A DNA stretch of 27,187 nt from Dyella_B sp035508595 (lineage in GTDB: Bacteria; Pseudomonadota; Gammaproteobacteria; Xanthomonadales; Rhodanobacteraceae). The notes under the pieces were generated by a model. The model searched no databases and was not told the DNA's origin. It saw only the letters and a list, made by a program, of their open reading frames with translations. Positions 14,731 to 23,915 of this stretch are shown here, in pieces. Location: positions 1-27,187 of the forward strand of contig DATJMR010000005.1 in NCBI GenBank assembly GCA_035508595.1, written 5' to 3'. The stretch's first letter is position 1. Each line of letters begins with the position of its first letter. The position numbers and the translations under genes were made by a program.

Positions 14731-16965
14731 ATGCACGCTGTTGCTATGTCGGCCTTGCTGGCCATGGGCCTGTTCACGACGGCCGCTACGGAAAAACCGA
14801 CATCACCGCCCGGCGACCCCGCGTATTCGCACGTCGCAGCCACACTGATCGCCTCGCACACATCCGCGCAAACCGCGAGCGAACTCAAAACGCTGTTCTA
14901 TCTTCAGCTCGCCGCCGAGCGCTTCACGGATGCACAAGCAACGCTGGACCGCTTGGAGAACGTCTACCGTGCGACCGAGCCGCGACTCGTTCCCAATGTG
15001 ACGCCGTGGCGTATCTACACCCGGACCAAAATCTACGAGGCGGCCGGCAACGAACCCGCCGCCGCGCTCGCACGCGCCTTTTCCGAACTTTATGGATCGC
15101 TGCCCGACAGCCAGGCGGCCCGCATCTTGCCCTGGTATGCCGCAGATCTGGATCGTCTTGGCGCCGAACAAGCGACGTTGCAGAAAACGTGCGCGGGCAT
15201 GCCGCTGGAACGCTGCCCTGCCGCGGCCGATCTGATTGGGGCGCACGAAGCTTACGTCGCCTTGTCGTACCTCATGCCGGCGTCGACGCCGTTGTTGAAA
15301 ACCGATGCGGCCCTCAGGTATGTGATCGACGATCAAGTGTTGATTTCCACACCGGACGGCGCGCAGATCGCCGCGATGGTGGTGCGACCACGCTCCGCGG
15401 GCGCGAAAAAGCTTACCGCACTGCTCAATTTCACGATCTACGCCAAAGACGACTGGAGCATAAGCGATGCCATCACGATGGCGGCCCATGGCTACGCGGG
15501 CGTTGTCGCGTATACGCGCGGCAAAGGCCGCAGCCCAGGCCCTGTCGTTCCCTACGTGCACGATGGCGCCGATGCGGCAACCGTGATCGATTGGCTGGCA
15601 CGCCAGCCATGGAGCGACGGCCGCGTCGGCATGTTCAGCGGAAGCTACAACGGATTCACGCAATGGGCCGCCGCAAAACACCATCCCGCCGCGTTGAAGG
15701 CGATTGCCACCAACGCCACTAACGCACCGGGCATCGATACACCGATGCAAGGCAACGTGTTTCAAAACTTTATTTACTATTGGCCCTTTTACACCACCGA
15801 CACCAAGGCATTGGACGACAGCGTCTACGATGATCGATCGCACTGGGACGCGCTCGAACGAAAATGGTACGCAAGTGGCAGGCCCTATCACGATCTGGAC
15901 AAGATCGATGGCAAGCCCAATCCCATCTTCGATACGTGGCTGCAACATCCCGCTTACGATGCCTACTGGCAACGCTTGATCCCGTTCGGCGGCGAATTCG
16001 CCAACATCGATATTCCCGTATTCGTCGAGACCGGCTATTACGACGGCGGCATGGTCGGCGCGCTCTATTATTTCGAACAACACCTCAAATACCGCCCCGC
16101 CGCCGACGATCGCATGGTGATAGGCCCGTATCACCACGTGGCTATGCAGACCGGCGTATTGGCGAAAGTGGACGGCTACGACGTCGACAAGGCCGCCTTG
16201 ATCGACCTTCAAGATCTGCGGTTGCAATGGTTCGACCACGTTTTTCGTGGAGCGCCATGGCCGCAACTTCTAAGCGATCGCGTCAATTTCGAAGTGATGG
16301 GCGCCAATACATGGCGGCATGTGCCGACGCTCGCCGCGATGGCCGAAAAGCGGGAGCGTTTTTATCTCACCGGGCACCACCAAGCCAAGCTGCTGCTGCT
16401 CAGCGATACAGCGGACACCTCGCCCATTCCCGAACTGACCGTCAACTTCGCCGATCGCAGCGATGCGGATTTCCAAGCGCGTCCCGGCGTGCCCGATACC
16501 CGCAATGCGCTCGTGTTCGAGACGCCTCCACTTAAAACATCGCTGGAAATCGACGGCTTATTTCAAGGTCAATGCCAGGTCATTACCAACAAGCGAGATT
16601 TCGATCTCTTCGTCAATTTCTACGAACTGACATCCGACGGCCGCTATCTCGACCTCGCGTCTTATCTTGGACGTGTCAGCTACATGCAGGATCGCACGCA
16701 TCGCCAGCTCCTGACGCCTGGCAAGCCGTATGCCCTCCACTTCCAGAGCCAGACAGTAACGTCCCGACGATTGATGCCGGGAAGTCGCATCGTCGCCGTG
16801 GTCGGCGTTCCCAATGTGCCGCAGATCCAAATCAATTACGGCACCGGACGTGATGTAAGTGCCGAATCGATAGCCGATGCGGGCGAACCACTGCGCATTC
16901 GATGGTCTCCTGGCAGCTACCTCGAACTCGGCACTCGGGGGAACGCCGAGTTCGCGCAACACTAA
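14731..16965 (+). CDS. Exported CocE/NonD-family alpha/beta hydrolase (X-Pro dipeptidyl-peptidase-like)
   Basis: Serine hydrolase of 744 residues acting on acyl or peptidyl bonds; the exact substrate is unknown. A short hydrophobic N-terminus (1-18) looks like a signal peptide. Residues about 30-185 form a helical, TPR-like N-terminal region not part of the minimal CocE fold. The alpha/beta hydrolase domain (about 190-500) has nucleophile Ser305 in F-S-G-S-Y-N-G, probable Asp438 in G-Y-Y-D-G-G, and probable catalytic His469 in G-P-Y-H-H. The C-terminal portion (about 510-744) fits the jelly-roll domain of X-Pro dipeptidyl-peptidases and CocE. GAGGG lies 10 nt before the ATG. It is probably controlled by the upstream LytTR regulator. 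Its stop overlaps the stop of the convergent M61 peptidase. Confidence 0.85.
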   Translation: MHAVAMSALLAMGLFTTAATEKPTSPPGDPAYSHVAATLIASHTSAQTASELKTLFYLQLAAERFTDAQATLDRLENVYRATEPRLVPNVTPWRIYTRTKIYEAAGNEPAAALARAFSELYGSLPDSQAARILPWYAADLDRLGAEQATLQKTCAGMPLERCPAAADLIGAHEAYVALSYLMPASTPLLKTDAALRYVIDDQVLISTPDGAQIAAMVVRPRSAGAKKLTALLNFTIYAKDDWSISDAITMAAHGYAGVVAYTRGKGRSPGPVVPYVHDGADAATVIDWLARQPWSDGRVGMFSGSYNGFTQWAAAKHHPAALKAIATNATNAPGIDTPMQGNVFQNFIYYWPFYTTDTKALDDSVYDDRSHWDALERKWYASGRPYHDLDKIDGKPNPIFDTWLQHPAYDAYWQRLIPFGGEFANIDIPVFVETGYYDGGMVGALYYFEQHLKYRPAADDRMVIGPYHHVAMQTGVLAKVDGYDVDKAALIDLQDLRLQWFDHVFRGAPWPQLLSDRVNFEVMGANTWRHVPTLAAMAEKRERFYLTGHHQAKLLLLSDTADTSPIPELTVNFADRSDADFQARPGVPDTRNALVFETPPLKTSLEIDGLFQGQCQVITNKRDFDLFVNFYELTSDGRYLDLASYLGRVSYMQDRTHRQLLTPGKPYALHFQSQTVTSRRLMPGSRIVAVVGVPNVPQIQINYGTGRDVSAESIADAGEPLRIRWSPGSYLELGTRGNAEFAQH

Positions 16966-18956
16966 TTCACCGGACGAGCAGAAACGGGCTTGAGCAAGGC
17001 GGAGAGCCTGTCCGGCGTGCCGGCGATGCGCTGGAGATGGGGATAACGAAGCCCATCTCGATAATCGAGGGTGACGACGCGCTCGTTCCCATTGATATCC
17101 ACGCGCATCGTCAGCGGTTTCGATACGCTCGATTGCACCGCGCTCAGCATGACGCGATCCGAAAAGACCTGACCGTTCACCTCGATCACGCGCGCGCCCG
17201 GTGACAACCCGGCTCGAAACGCCGGCCCGTTCCATTGAACCGCTTGAACCTTTCCCTTTGCATCAACCTGCATGCCGATTGAATCATCGAGGTTGATGGC
17301 GCCGGCTTCCTCCTCGTCCTGAAGGAAAGTTTCCGTGGGAGTGTCGCTATACGTCAGCGTCCAACCTGCGCGCGCCAACCCGGCGATCGCGTCCTTGGCA
17401 TCGTGACTGCGAAGATGAGTCTCGAGAAACGCCGCCCAATCGTCGGCGGCGATCTTGTTCAAGGCATCGCAGACATCCTGAAAGGTATAGGTGCGCGTAC
17501 GATTTTCTTTGACGTCGAAAAAAAGCCGTGCGAAGTCGTCCAAGCCGCGTTTGCCGTGGGTCAATTCACGCAATCGCGCATCGACATCCAGCCAGAGCAA
17601 AACGCCTTCGGGATAATAATCTTCGCGACGCTGCCAATCGCGCCACGCGACATGGTGGCCGGCCATGTAGATTGCGTCGTTGGTGCTGTCCTCAAGATTT
17701 TTCCAGCTCCGCCCGTCGCGATTGGCGACGGTGGCGGCATCCAGCGCAAGTTTGTCCAAAGTCTGCTGCGGGTCGCGAAGGCCCGCACGGGCGGCCAACA
17801 CACGCCCCCAGAATTCGGTTTGACCTTCGTATACCCACAGCAGCGATCCCCTGACCGGCTGATTGAAATTGGGCGACCACAAGTCGGCAGGTTGGCGCCA
17901 ACGGCCGTTCCATGCGTGGACAAATTCGTGCGCGATCAAATCGAGATTGTTGAGCTGTTGTGCCGAGCTGGTGAAATAGGTGGCGGGAAGATTATTCTCC
18001 CCTTCCTCCAAGTGCTCGATGCCGCCGCCACCGCCGTCGGGCGATATGACATCGCTCAGCGTGACGATGGCGTCGTAATGGCGATAGGGCGCTGCACCGA
18101 ATACCTTCAAGCTTTGATCGACGAGCGCCTTCATGCGCTCGATCTGCGCGTCGGTGATGGCCAAATCGCCCTGCGCATCGGCCAATGCATCCAGTTCCAC
18201 CGGCTTGCCATCGCGCTGGTCGAGCAGGATCTGGCGCGTGTATCGACCCGCATAAACCGGCGCATCGACCAATTGCTCAAGCGTTACCGGCTGAAAATGG
18301 AGGGTGTCCGCGTTTGCGCGTTGAAACGTCAATGACGTAAACGCCGTCAGTCCGTGCGGAAGTACAAGCGTGGTCGCCACCGGGATGTCGCGCACGTACC
18401 AGCCGGCTGGATAAAGCAGTACGCGCTGCCAAGGCACGTCGACCATGTCAGGCCGCAACAGATTGCTTTTGGCTGGCGCTAGAAATTGGAAATCCACCGC
18501 GATGGTGCTGGCACCCTTGGGCACATCGATGTGGAACGCATGCATATCGACGGCATCGCGCGTCCACTCCAACCGCGCGCCATCCACATGCACCATCAAA
18601 CCGGCCAGCTCCGCGACACCCGCCGTCGGCGCATGGCTTGCGGTTTCCCATTCCGGATAAAGCAGTACCGTGTCGCCTGGCTTTTGAACAGGGATCGTTT
18701 CATGGACCGAAAAGATTTGATGATCGGTATCGGAGGCGTTGACGATCAACTCGATGGCGCCCCGGAAGGATCGGTCCAGCGGCACCGGTAGCGATGGTGG
18801 CAACGCGACAGCGGTCGGTCCCGATCCGACCTGTGCCGCAACGGGTCCAGTCATCGAGCAAGTCACTAATACCGCCAACCAAAGGCGCACGAAAAATCCG
18901 ACTTTTATCCCAACCATGAGGTGGGCGCGGTCGAGCATTGTTGAAATCGCACCCAT
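16962..18956 (-). CDS. Exported M61 (glycyl aminopeptidase-like) metallopeptidase with PDZ domain
   Basis: Zinc peptidase of 664 residues, predicted periplasmic or secreted. A signal peptide occupies about 1-42, ending A-A-Q. A beta-rich N-terminal domain (about 60-245) is followed by the catalytic domain. Zinc ligands His343 and His347 with catalytic Glu344 lie in H-E-F-V-H-A-W-N, and the third ligand is probably Glu377 in V-Y-E-G-Q-T. The upstream G-G-G-I-E-H (310-315) is typical of M61. A PDZ domain (about 555-640) includes G-P-A-F-R-A-G-L-S-P-G. Known M61 enzymes cleave N-terminal Gly/Ala; specificity here is unproven. The ATG at 18956 has AGAGG 6-7 nt upstream. It converges on the CocE hydrolase (4-bp overlap) and is divergent from the GH115 gene. 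Confidence 0.9.
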   Translation of the reverse strand: MGAISTMLDRAHLMVGIKVGFFVRLWLAVLVTCSMTGPVAAQVGSGPTAVALPPSLPVPLDRSFRGAIELIVNASDTDHQIFSVHETIPVQKPGDTVLLYPEWETASHAPTAGVAELAGLMVHVDGARLEWTRDAVDMHAFHIDVPKGASTIAVDFQFLAPAKSNLLRPDMVDVPWQRVLLYPAGWYVRDIPVATTLVLPHGLTAFTSLTFQRANADTLHFQPVTLEQLVDAPVYAGRYTRQILLDQRDGKPVELDALADAQGDLAITDAQIERMKALVDQSLKVFGAAPYRHYDAIVTLSDVISPDGGGGGIEHLEEGENNLPATYFTSSAQQLNNLDLIAHEFVHAWNGRWRQPADLWSPNFNQPVRGSLLWVYEGQTEFWGRVLAARAGLRDPQQTLDKLALDAATVANRDGRSWKNLEDSTNDAIYMAGHHVAWRDWQRREDYYPEGVLLWLDVDARLRELTHGKRGLDDFARLFFDVKENRTRTYTFQDVCDALNKIAADDWAAFLETHLRSHDAKDAIAGLARAGWTLTYSDTPTETFLQDEEEAGAINLDDSIGMQVDAKGKVQAVQWNGPAFRAGLSPGARVIEVNGQVFSDRVMLSAVQSSVSKPLTMRVDINGNERVVTLDYRDGLRYPHLQRIAGTPDRLSALLKPVSARPVN

Positions 18957-19102
18957 TTTCAGCCTCTTTTCTCGTTATGGACGCCAGGCGCGACAACCGA
19001 GTGCGCGAGTAAAGCCATCTCGTTATTCGACCGACGCAGGGAAAATTAAAGCATACGGTTGGCTTGCGCGTGTAGCATGGACGGCTTATTGGGAGCGTCA
19101 CG

Positions 19103-22030
19103 ATGAGAATGACTTACCAGGTGAACAGTCAGCTGCATATGTCTGGCCGCCGACCTCTATGTGCTGTTCTTATCCTCCTCTCGATCATGTTCCAACCTAA
19201 AAGCGCGTTAGCACTGGGAGAACCCAAGTATGTAAGCTCGTCGCCAACCCCCGGCAGTTTCGCGCTCGAACAGCATGGCGTGGCGACGCCGCTGTTGGTA
19301 AGCGATGCGGATTGGCCTGGCGTGATAAGAGCCGTCGGAGATTTGAGCCAGGACATCGAACGCGTAACCGGACACGAGGCGCCGGTTATGAAAAATGCGC
19401 ATGTTGCCAGCGGTGAAGTGGTGCTCATCGGAACGATCGGCAAGAGCCCGCTGATCGACGAGCTGGTGCAGCAGCACAAACTGGATGTGCACGACATCGC
19501 CGGCCGGTGGGAATCGGCCGTTACAACTGTGGTCGAACACCCATTTCCCGGCATCCAGCGCGCGCTGGTGATCGCGGGCGCGGACAAGCGCGGCACCATC
19601 TACGGTATCTACGATCTCTCCGAGCAAATCGGCGTATCGCCGTGGTACTGGTGGGCCGATGTACGCGTGCCGCATCAAAAGGCGCTTTACGTCATGCCGG
19701 GACGATACGTGCAGCCGGTGCCTGCCGTGAAGTATCGCGGCATCTTTTTCAATGACGAAGCCCCGGCACTCTCCGGCTGGACACAAGAAAAATTCGGCGG
19801 CATGAATCATCAGTTCTACACCAAAGTGTTCGAGCTGCTGCTGCGCCTGAAAGCCAATTTCCTATGGCCTGCCATGTGGAACAACGCCTTTGCCACCGAC
19901 GATCCGCTGAACCCAAAACTGGCGGACGAATACGGCATCGTGATGGGCACCTCGCACGAGGAACCGATGATGCGGGCGGAAAAAGAATGGACCACCGGGC
20001 ATCACGGCGCCTGGGATTACGCCACCAACGCCAAAGAGATCGACGACTTCTGGCGCAAAGGCATGGATCGCGACAAGCACTACGAACAGGTCGTAACGCT
20101 GGGCATGCGCGGCGAAGGCGATACGCCGATGTCCGCGTCGGCCAACACGCAGCTGCTAGAACGCATCGTTGCCGATCAACGCGAGATCCTGAAGCAAACA
20201 ATCGATCCGGATCTCACCAAGATTCCGCAGGTATGGGCGCTCTACAAAGAGGTGCAGGGTTACTATGAAAAAGGCATGCGCGTACCCGACGACGTAACGC
20301 TGCTCTGGTCGGACGACAATTGGGGCAATCTGCGCCGCCTGCCGACGGCCGAAGAACGCAAGCGCTCCGGCGGCGCCGGCATCTACTATCACTTCGACTA
20401 TGTGGGTGCGCCGCGATCGTACAAATGGCTGAACACCTACCCGATCACGAAGGTGCAGGAGCAGATGCATCTGGCACTCGCATACGGCGCAGACCGATTA
20501 TGGGTCGTCAATGTCGGCGACGGGAAGCCGATGGAATTTCCGATCGAATTTTTCCTGGACTACGCGCGCACGCCGCAGCGCTGGGACAAAGACCATCTCG
20601 ATGAATTCACCACGTTGTGGGCAACCCGCGAATTCGGCCCCGAACACGCCGCCGAAATTGCCGCGGCCATGGAGGCCTATACCCAATACAACGGCCGGCG
20701 GAAACCGGAACTGATCGACCCAGGCACCTTCAGTCTCACGAACTATCACGAAGCCGATCGCGTCCAGGCGCAGTGGCAAGGCCTGGCGCAGCGCGTCGAT
20801 AAACTGGCCACGGAATTGCCGCAAAACGAACGCGCCGCCTACTTCGAACTGATTCAATATCCCGTGGATGCCTGCGCAAACTTGACCGAGATGTATATCG
20901 CCGCCGGACGCAACGCCGCGGACGTGCAAGCGGGCAACCCGCGCGCAAACCAGGAAGCCGATCAAGTCCGCGCGCTGTTTGCGAAAGACGCCGCACTGAG
21001 CAAGGCCTACAACACGCTGCTGGGCGGCAAGTGGCATCACATGATGGATCAGACGCATATCGGCTATACGTCGTGGCGCGATCCACCGGTCAACGTCATG
21101 CCAACGGTGCGTCGGATTCAGGTGCCTCAGCAAGGTTCGCTGGGCATTAGTGCTGAAGACGCGACACCCGTTGAAAAGGCGCGGATGTCGCTGGGTGCGA
21201 TCGATTCTGTCTCCAACCGCATGCGAACCTTGACCTTGTTCGATCGCGGCCTGACGCCCGTGAAATACAAGATCGCCACGAATGCGGCATGGCTGGTGCC
21301 ATCGCAAACAGAGGGTACGGTCGGCGCAGCCGAACGATCGATCGCACTGCGCGTGGACTGGAGCAAGTTGCCCTCCGGTTTGGACAGCGCCGATGGCGTG
21401 GTAACCGTGACATCGCAGGCGGATAAACCGATGCAATACACACTCCATGCGCAGCGGCTGCCGGTGACTCGCAACGATGCCACCGGCTTTGTGGAAAGCG
21501 ACGGCTATGTCGCCATGGAAGCCGCCCATACCTCGGCACGCACGGCCGACGGTGCCGATCAAGACGCGATGCACTGGGAAACATTGCCCGACTACGGCCC
21601 CACCCAGTCGGCGATGACCGTGTTTCCCGTCACCGCGGCCAGCGAACCCCATTCAAATGCGTCATTGCAGTATCGGATGTATCTCTACGATTCAGGCGCA
21701 TTGCCGTTGCAAGTCACGTTGGCACCCACGCTGAATTTCGTGCCGGGGCGCGGCCTGCGCTTTGCGGTATCGATGGACGATGGCCCGCGTGCGACCGTGG
21801 ACGCGTTGGCGCACAACACCAAGGATGACTGGGCCAAAGCGGTCACCGACGGCGTCCGACGCGTCACCGTGCCACTCGACGTGTCCAAGCCCGGCTGGCA
21901 CACGCTGAAGATCTGGGCGATCGACCCGGCCGTGGTAATCGAACGCCTCGTTGTGAGTCGCGGCGCACTGCGCCCCAGTTACCTTGGACCACCTGAAAGT
22001 TTCAACCCGCAAAACCGGGCCGCTTTCTGA
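19103..22030 (+). CDS. GH115 xylan alpha-1,2-glucuronidase, exported
   Basis: Glycoside hydrolase of 975 residues that should remove (4-O-methyl)glucuronic acid from xylan, including internal residues, as known for GH115. A signal peptide is seen with its basic region at 16-17, a hydrophobic core at 19-30 and an A-L-A cleavage motif at 35-37. Family hallmarks in order: Y-R-G-I-F-F-N-D-E-A-P (211-221), N-F-L-W-P-A-M-W-N-N (252-261), M-G-T-S-H-E-E-P-M-M-R (281-291) and T-L-G-M-R-G-E-G-D-T-P-M (332-343). A beta-rich C-terminal domain follows (about 820-960). The ATG at 19103 has GGGAG 7 nt upstream; ATGs at 19109 and 19139 are alternatives, the last giving a more compact signal peptide. No other xylan gene is adjacent apart from the convergent esterase. 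Confidence 0.93.
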   Translation: MRMTYQVNSQLHMSGRRPLCAVLILLSIMFQPKSALALGEPKYVSSSPTPGSFALEQHGVATPLLVSDADWPGVIRAVGDLSQDIERVTGHEAPVMKNAHVASGEVVLIGTIGKSPLIDELVQQHKLDVHDIAGRWESAVTTVVEHPFPGIQRALVIAGADKRGTIYGIYDLSEQIGVSPWYWWADVRVPHQKALYVMPGRYVQPVPAVKYRGIFFNDEAPALSGWTQEKFGGMNHQFYTKVFELLLRLKANFLWPAMWNNAFATDDPLNPKLADEYGIVMGTSHEEPMMRAEKEWTTGHHGAWDYATNAKEIDDFWRKGMDRDKHYEQVVTLGMRGEGDTPMSASANTQLLERIVADQREILKQTIDPDLTKIPQVWALYKEVQGYYEKGMRVPDDVTLLWSDDNWGNLRRLPTAEERKRSGGAGIYYHFDYVGAPRSYKWLNTYPITKVQEQMHLALAYGADRLWVVNVGDGKPMEFPIEFFLDYARTPQRWDKDHLDEFTTLWATREFGPEHAAEIAAAMEAYTQYNGRRKPELIDPGTFSLTNYHEADRVQAQWQGLAQRVDKLATELPQNERAAYFELIQYPVDACANLTEMYIAAGRNAADVQAGNPRANQEADQVRALFAKDAALSKAYNTLLGGKWHHMMDQTHIGYTSWRDPPVNVMPTVRRIQVPQQGSLGISAEDATPVEKARMSLGAIDSVSNRMRTLTLFDRGLTPVKYKIATNAAWLVPSQTEGTVGAAERSIALRVDWSKLPSGLDSADGVVTVTSQADKPMQYTLHAQRLPVTRNDATGFVESDGYVAMEAAHTSARTADGADQDAMHWETLPDYGPTQSAMTVFPVTAASEPHSNASLQYRMYLYDSGALPLQVTLAPTLNFVPGRGLRFAVSMDDGPRATVDALAHNTKDDWAKAVTDGVRRVTVPLDVSKPGWHTLKIWAIDPAVVIERLVVSRGALRPSYLGPPESFNPQNRAAF

Positions 22031-22055
22031 AATCCGTGGTTGCTTGTCGCAGGCG

Positions 22056-23312
22056 CTACCGCTTAAACAGCGAAAGGGCAATCGCCTCGCCCATGGCCCG
22101 ATATCCTTTGGGCGAAGGATGCAAATGATCGCCGCAATCGTAGGCGGGCAAGAGCCGATCCGGCTGATGCGGATCGCGCACCACGGCATCGAAGTCGATC
22201 ACCGCATCGAAATGCCCCGGCTTGCGAATCCACGCATTGATCGTTTGCCGGTCCGATTCGGTCAACGCGCCGGGATGGTAGTAGTCCGATCCGACAAACG
22301 GCGTGATCGTTCCGCCGATCACTTGCAGGCCGCGCGCATGCGCGCGATCGATGATCTGTTGATACGCAGCGGTAATTCTGTGCACGAGATCGGCATGCTT
22401 CGCCGCGGGTACCTCACCATCGATGGTCAAACCGCCGAGATCGTTCACGCCTTCAAGCACGATCAGCCAATGCACCCCAGATGGCGCAAGCACATCGCGA
22501 TCCAAACGCGCCAGCGCGTTCGGCCCCAGGCCGTCGGTCAATAGGTGGTTTCCGCCAATGCCTTTGTTGACGACGCCGATCATGCGGGTTGTCGGCGATT
22601 GCTGCAGCCGCTGTGCCAGTACGTCCGTCCAACGATCGTTGCCGTTGGGCGTCGATGCGTGTCCGTCGGTGATCGAATCGCCGAGTGCGACGATCGATCC
22701 CGCGTCGTGCGCGCCCTGCACGTCGACCTCGGTCACCTGATACCAGTGTTCCACCTTTTCCGCGGCCTTGAACGTGGCAGCGGCAACATCGTCCCCGTGC
22801 ACCACGTACGTGGTTGCGCGCGACCCAGGGTGACCGGTCTCGACCTGCGGAGCCTCATCGAGATGAAACGTCACGGCAAGGTTTGACAACGCACCCACCG
22901 GATAATCGATGGGGTCCGACAGATACTCCGCGCCTGCCGGCACGACGACATCAGGAGCGCCGGCAAAGCTCAACACCCGATCGCTTGCGGGATCGATGGC
23001 CGGCGAATCCGCGGCGAGCGGACGTGCGATATGCACTGACGTGAAATGCAGCGGCGCGCTGCCGAACGCATTGGATACCTTCACGCGCAACGTTTGGCCG
23101 GCGATCGAGAGATGAAAAATCTGCCGCACCGTGGCGTCGTGAAGGTCGTTCGCCGGCAATGCGTTTTGCGGCTCGGGGATCTGCTGCGCCGTGCCCCATG
23201 TTGCCACCCAGACTTGCGGTTGAGCGGCCGCGCGAACCTGCAAACCCGCCGCCGCAAAAGCCAACCCCATCAACAGGGCGGCAGTCCTGACATTTCTCTT
23301 GATACGTTTCAT
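22056..23312 (-). CDS. Exported two-domain SGNH/GDSL hydrolase (esterase)
   Basis: 418-residue esterase or lipase-like enzyme with a signal peptide (1-30, ending R-A-A-A). The N-terminal beta-sandwich-like domain (about 33-185) starts W-V-A-T-W-G-T-A, as in large SGNH proteins. The SGNH domain (about 200-418) has all four blocks: G-D-S-I-T-D-G with Ser213, G-I-G-G-N (251-255), G-V-N-D (288-291), and D-H-L-H with Asp395 and His398. Deacetylation of polysaccharide is plausible because it converges on the GH115 gene (25-bp gap), since acetyl groups obstruct glucuronoxylan breakdown, but a general esterase cannot be excluded. The Shine-Dalgarno is weak. The 162 bp upstream, before the GFA gene, presumably holds its promoter; I recognise no site there. 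Confidence 0.9.
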   Translation of the reverse strand: MKRIKRNVRTAALLMGLAFAAAGLQVRAAAQPQVWVATWGTAQQIPEPQNALPANDLHDATVRQIFHLSIAGQTLRVKVSNAFGSAPLHFTSVHIARPLAADSPAIDPASDRVLSFAGAPDVVVPAGAEYLSDPIDYPVGALSNLAVTFHLDEAPQVETGHPGSRATTYVVHGDDVAAATFKAAEKVEHWYQVTEVDVQGAHDAGSIVALGDSITDGHASTPNGNDRWTDVLAQRLQQSPTTRMIGVVNKGIGGNHLLTDGLGPNALARLDRDVLAPSGVHWLIVLEGVNDLGGLTIDGEVPAAKHADLVHRITAAYQQIIDRAHARGLQVIGGTITPFVGSDYYHPGALTESDRQTINAWIRKPGHFDAVIDFDAVVRDPHQPDRLLPAYDCGDHLHPSPKGYRAMGEAIALSLFKR

Positions 23313-23474
23313 AAACCTGGGCGGGGCCTCGATCAGGGCGAAATGGCTCGCGAACCCTACAAGAGTAACCGCTCATGGCCGGGCCACAACACCTGCTTGG
23401 CGGCCATCGGCCGCGTTCTTCTCAAGGTTGGCAACCGCCGTGGCGACCCAAGCGCAGGGTGATCGCCAAGCGGC

Positions 23475-23882
23475 TTATTCGGGAGGATCTTTCTCGTAAC
23501 GCACGACCCCAGCCGGCAACTGCACCCAAGCATGTCGGCGGCATTCGTACACCGAATCCTGCGGCGCAGGAAAATCCGGATCGGCGAAAGCACCCACCGC
23601 CACCATCACGAATGCGTCGTTTCCTTCCACCGTGTGGAATACCGTGCTGCCGCAGACGGGGCAAAACCGGAAACGAAATGCCGTTCCCTGATCACCGGTG
23701 CGCACATAGTCCGTAGCGGCGCCATGCACGGTAAAAGGGGCCGCGTATCCCGCCAATGCCGCGAACACGCTGCCCGTGCGCTGCTGGCAGGCCAGGCAGT
23801 GGCAAACGCCGGCGCCCAATGTCTCACCCTGCACGTCGATGCGGAGCTGACCGCAAACGCAAGAAGCCGTTTTCTTCGTCAT
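23475..23882 (-). CDS. GFA-family (CENP-V/GFA) zinc-binding protein
   Basis: 135-residue soluble protein of the GFA family (glutathione-dependent formaldehyde-activating enzyme-like). Zinc-binding cysteines occur in the family order: C-V-C-G (Cys8, Cys10), C-H-C-L-A-C (Cys27, Cys29, Cys32) and F-C-P-V-C-G (Cys74, Cys77). A glutathione-formaldehyde adduct role is known only for a few members; most, like this one, have unassigned substrates. GAGG lies 7 nt before the ATG. It follows the STAS gene on the same strand with a 33-bp gap and may be the distal gene of that operon, but no functional link is evident. Confidence 0.9.
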   Translation of the reverse strand: MTKKTASCVCGQLRIDVQGETLGAGVCHCLACQQRTGSVFAALAGYAAPFTVHGAATDYVRTGDQGTAFRFRFCPVCGSTVFHTVEGNDAFVMVAVGAFADPDFPAPQDSVYECRRHAWVQLPAGVVRYEKDPPE

Positions 23883-23915
23883 GCAAACCTCATCTGGAAC
23901 GACGGCACGGCCACG

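Noticed and set aside
14803..16266. 487-codon minus-strand open frame opposite the CocE hydrolase
   Set aside because: It is a GC-rich antisense shadow with no signal peptide, motif or start signal; the plus-strand product has a full catalytic triad.
19020..19036. Third copy of the LytTR repeat motif in the M61/GH115 spacer
   Set aside because: GTTATTCGACCGAC resembles the motif only if gaps are allowed, and no partner copy lies 21 bp away.
20498..21652. 384-codon minus-strand open frame opposite GH115
   Set aside because: The low-complexity Gly/Arg/His composition and lack of a start signal indicate a shadow of the GH115 gene.
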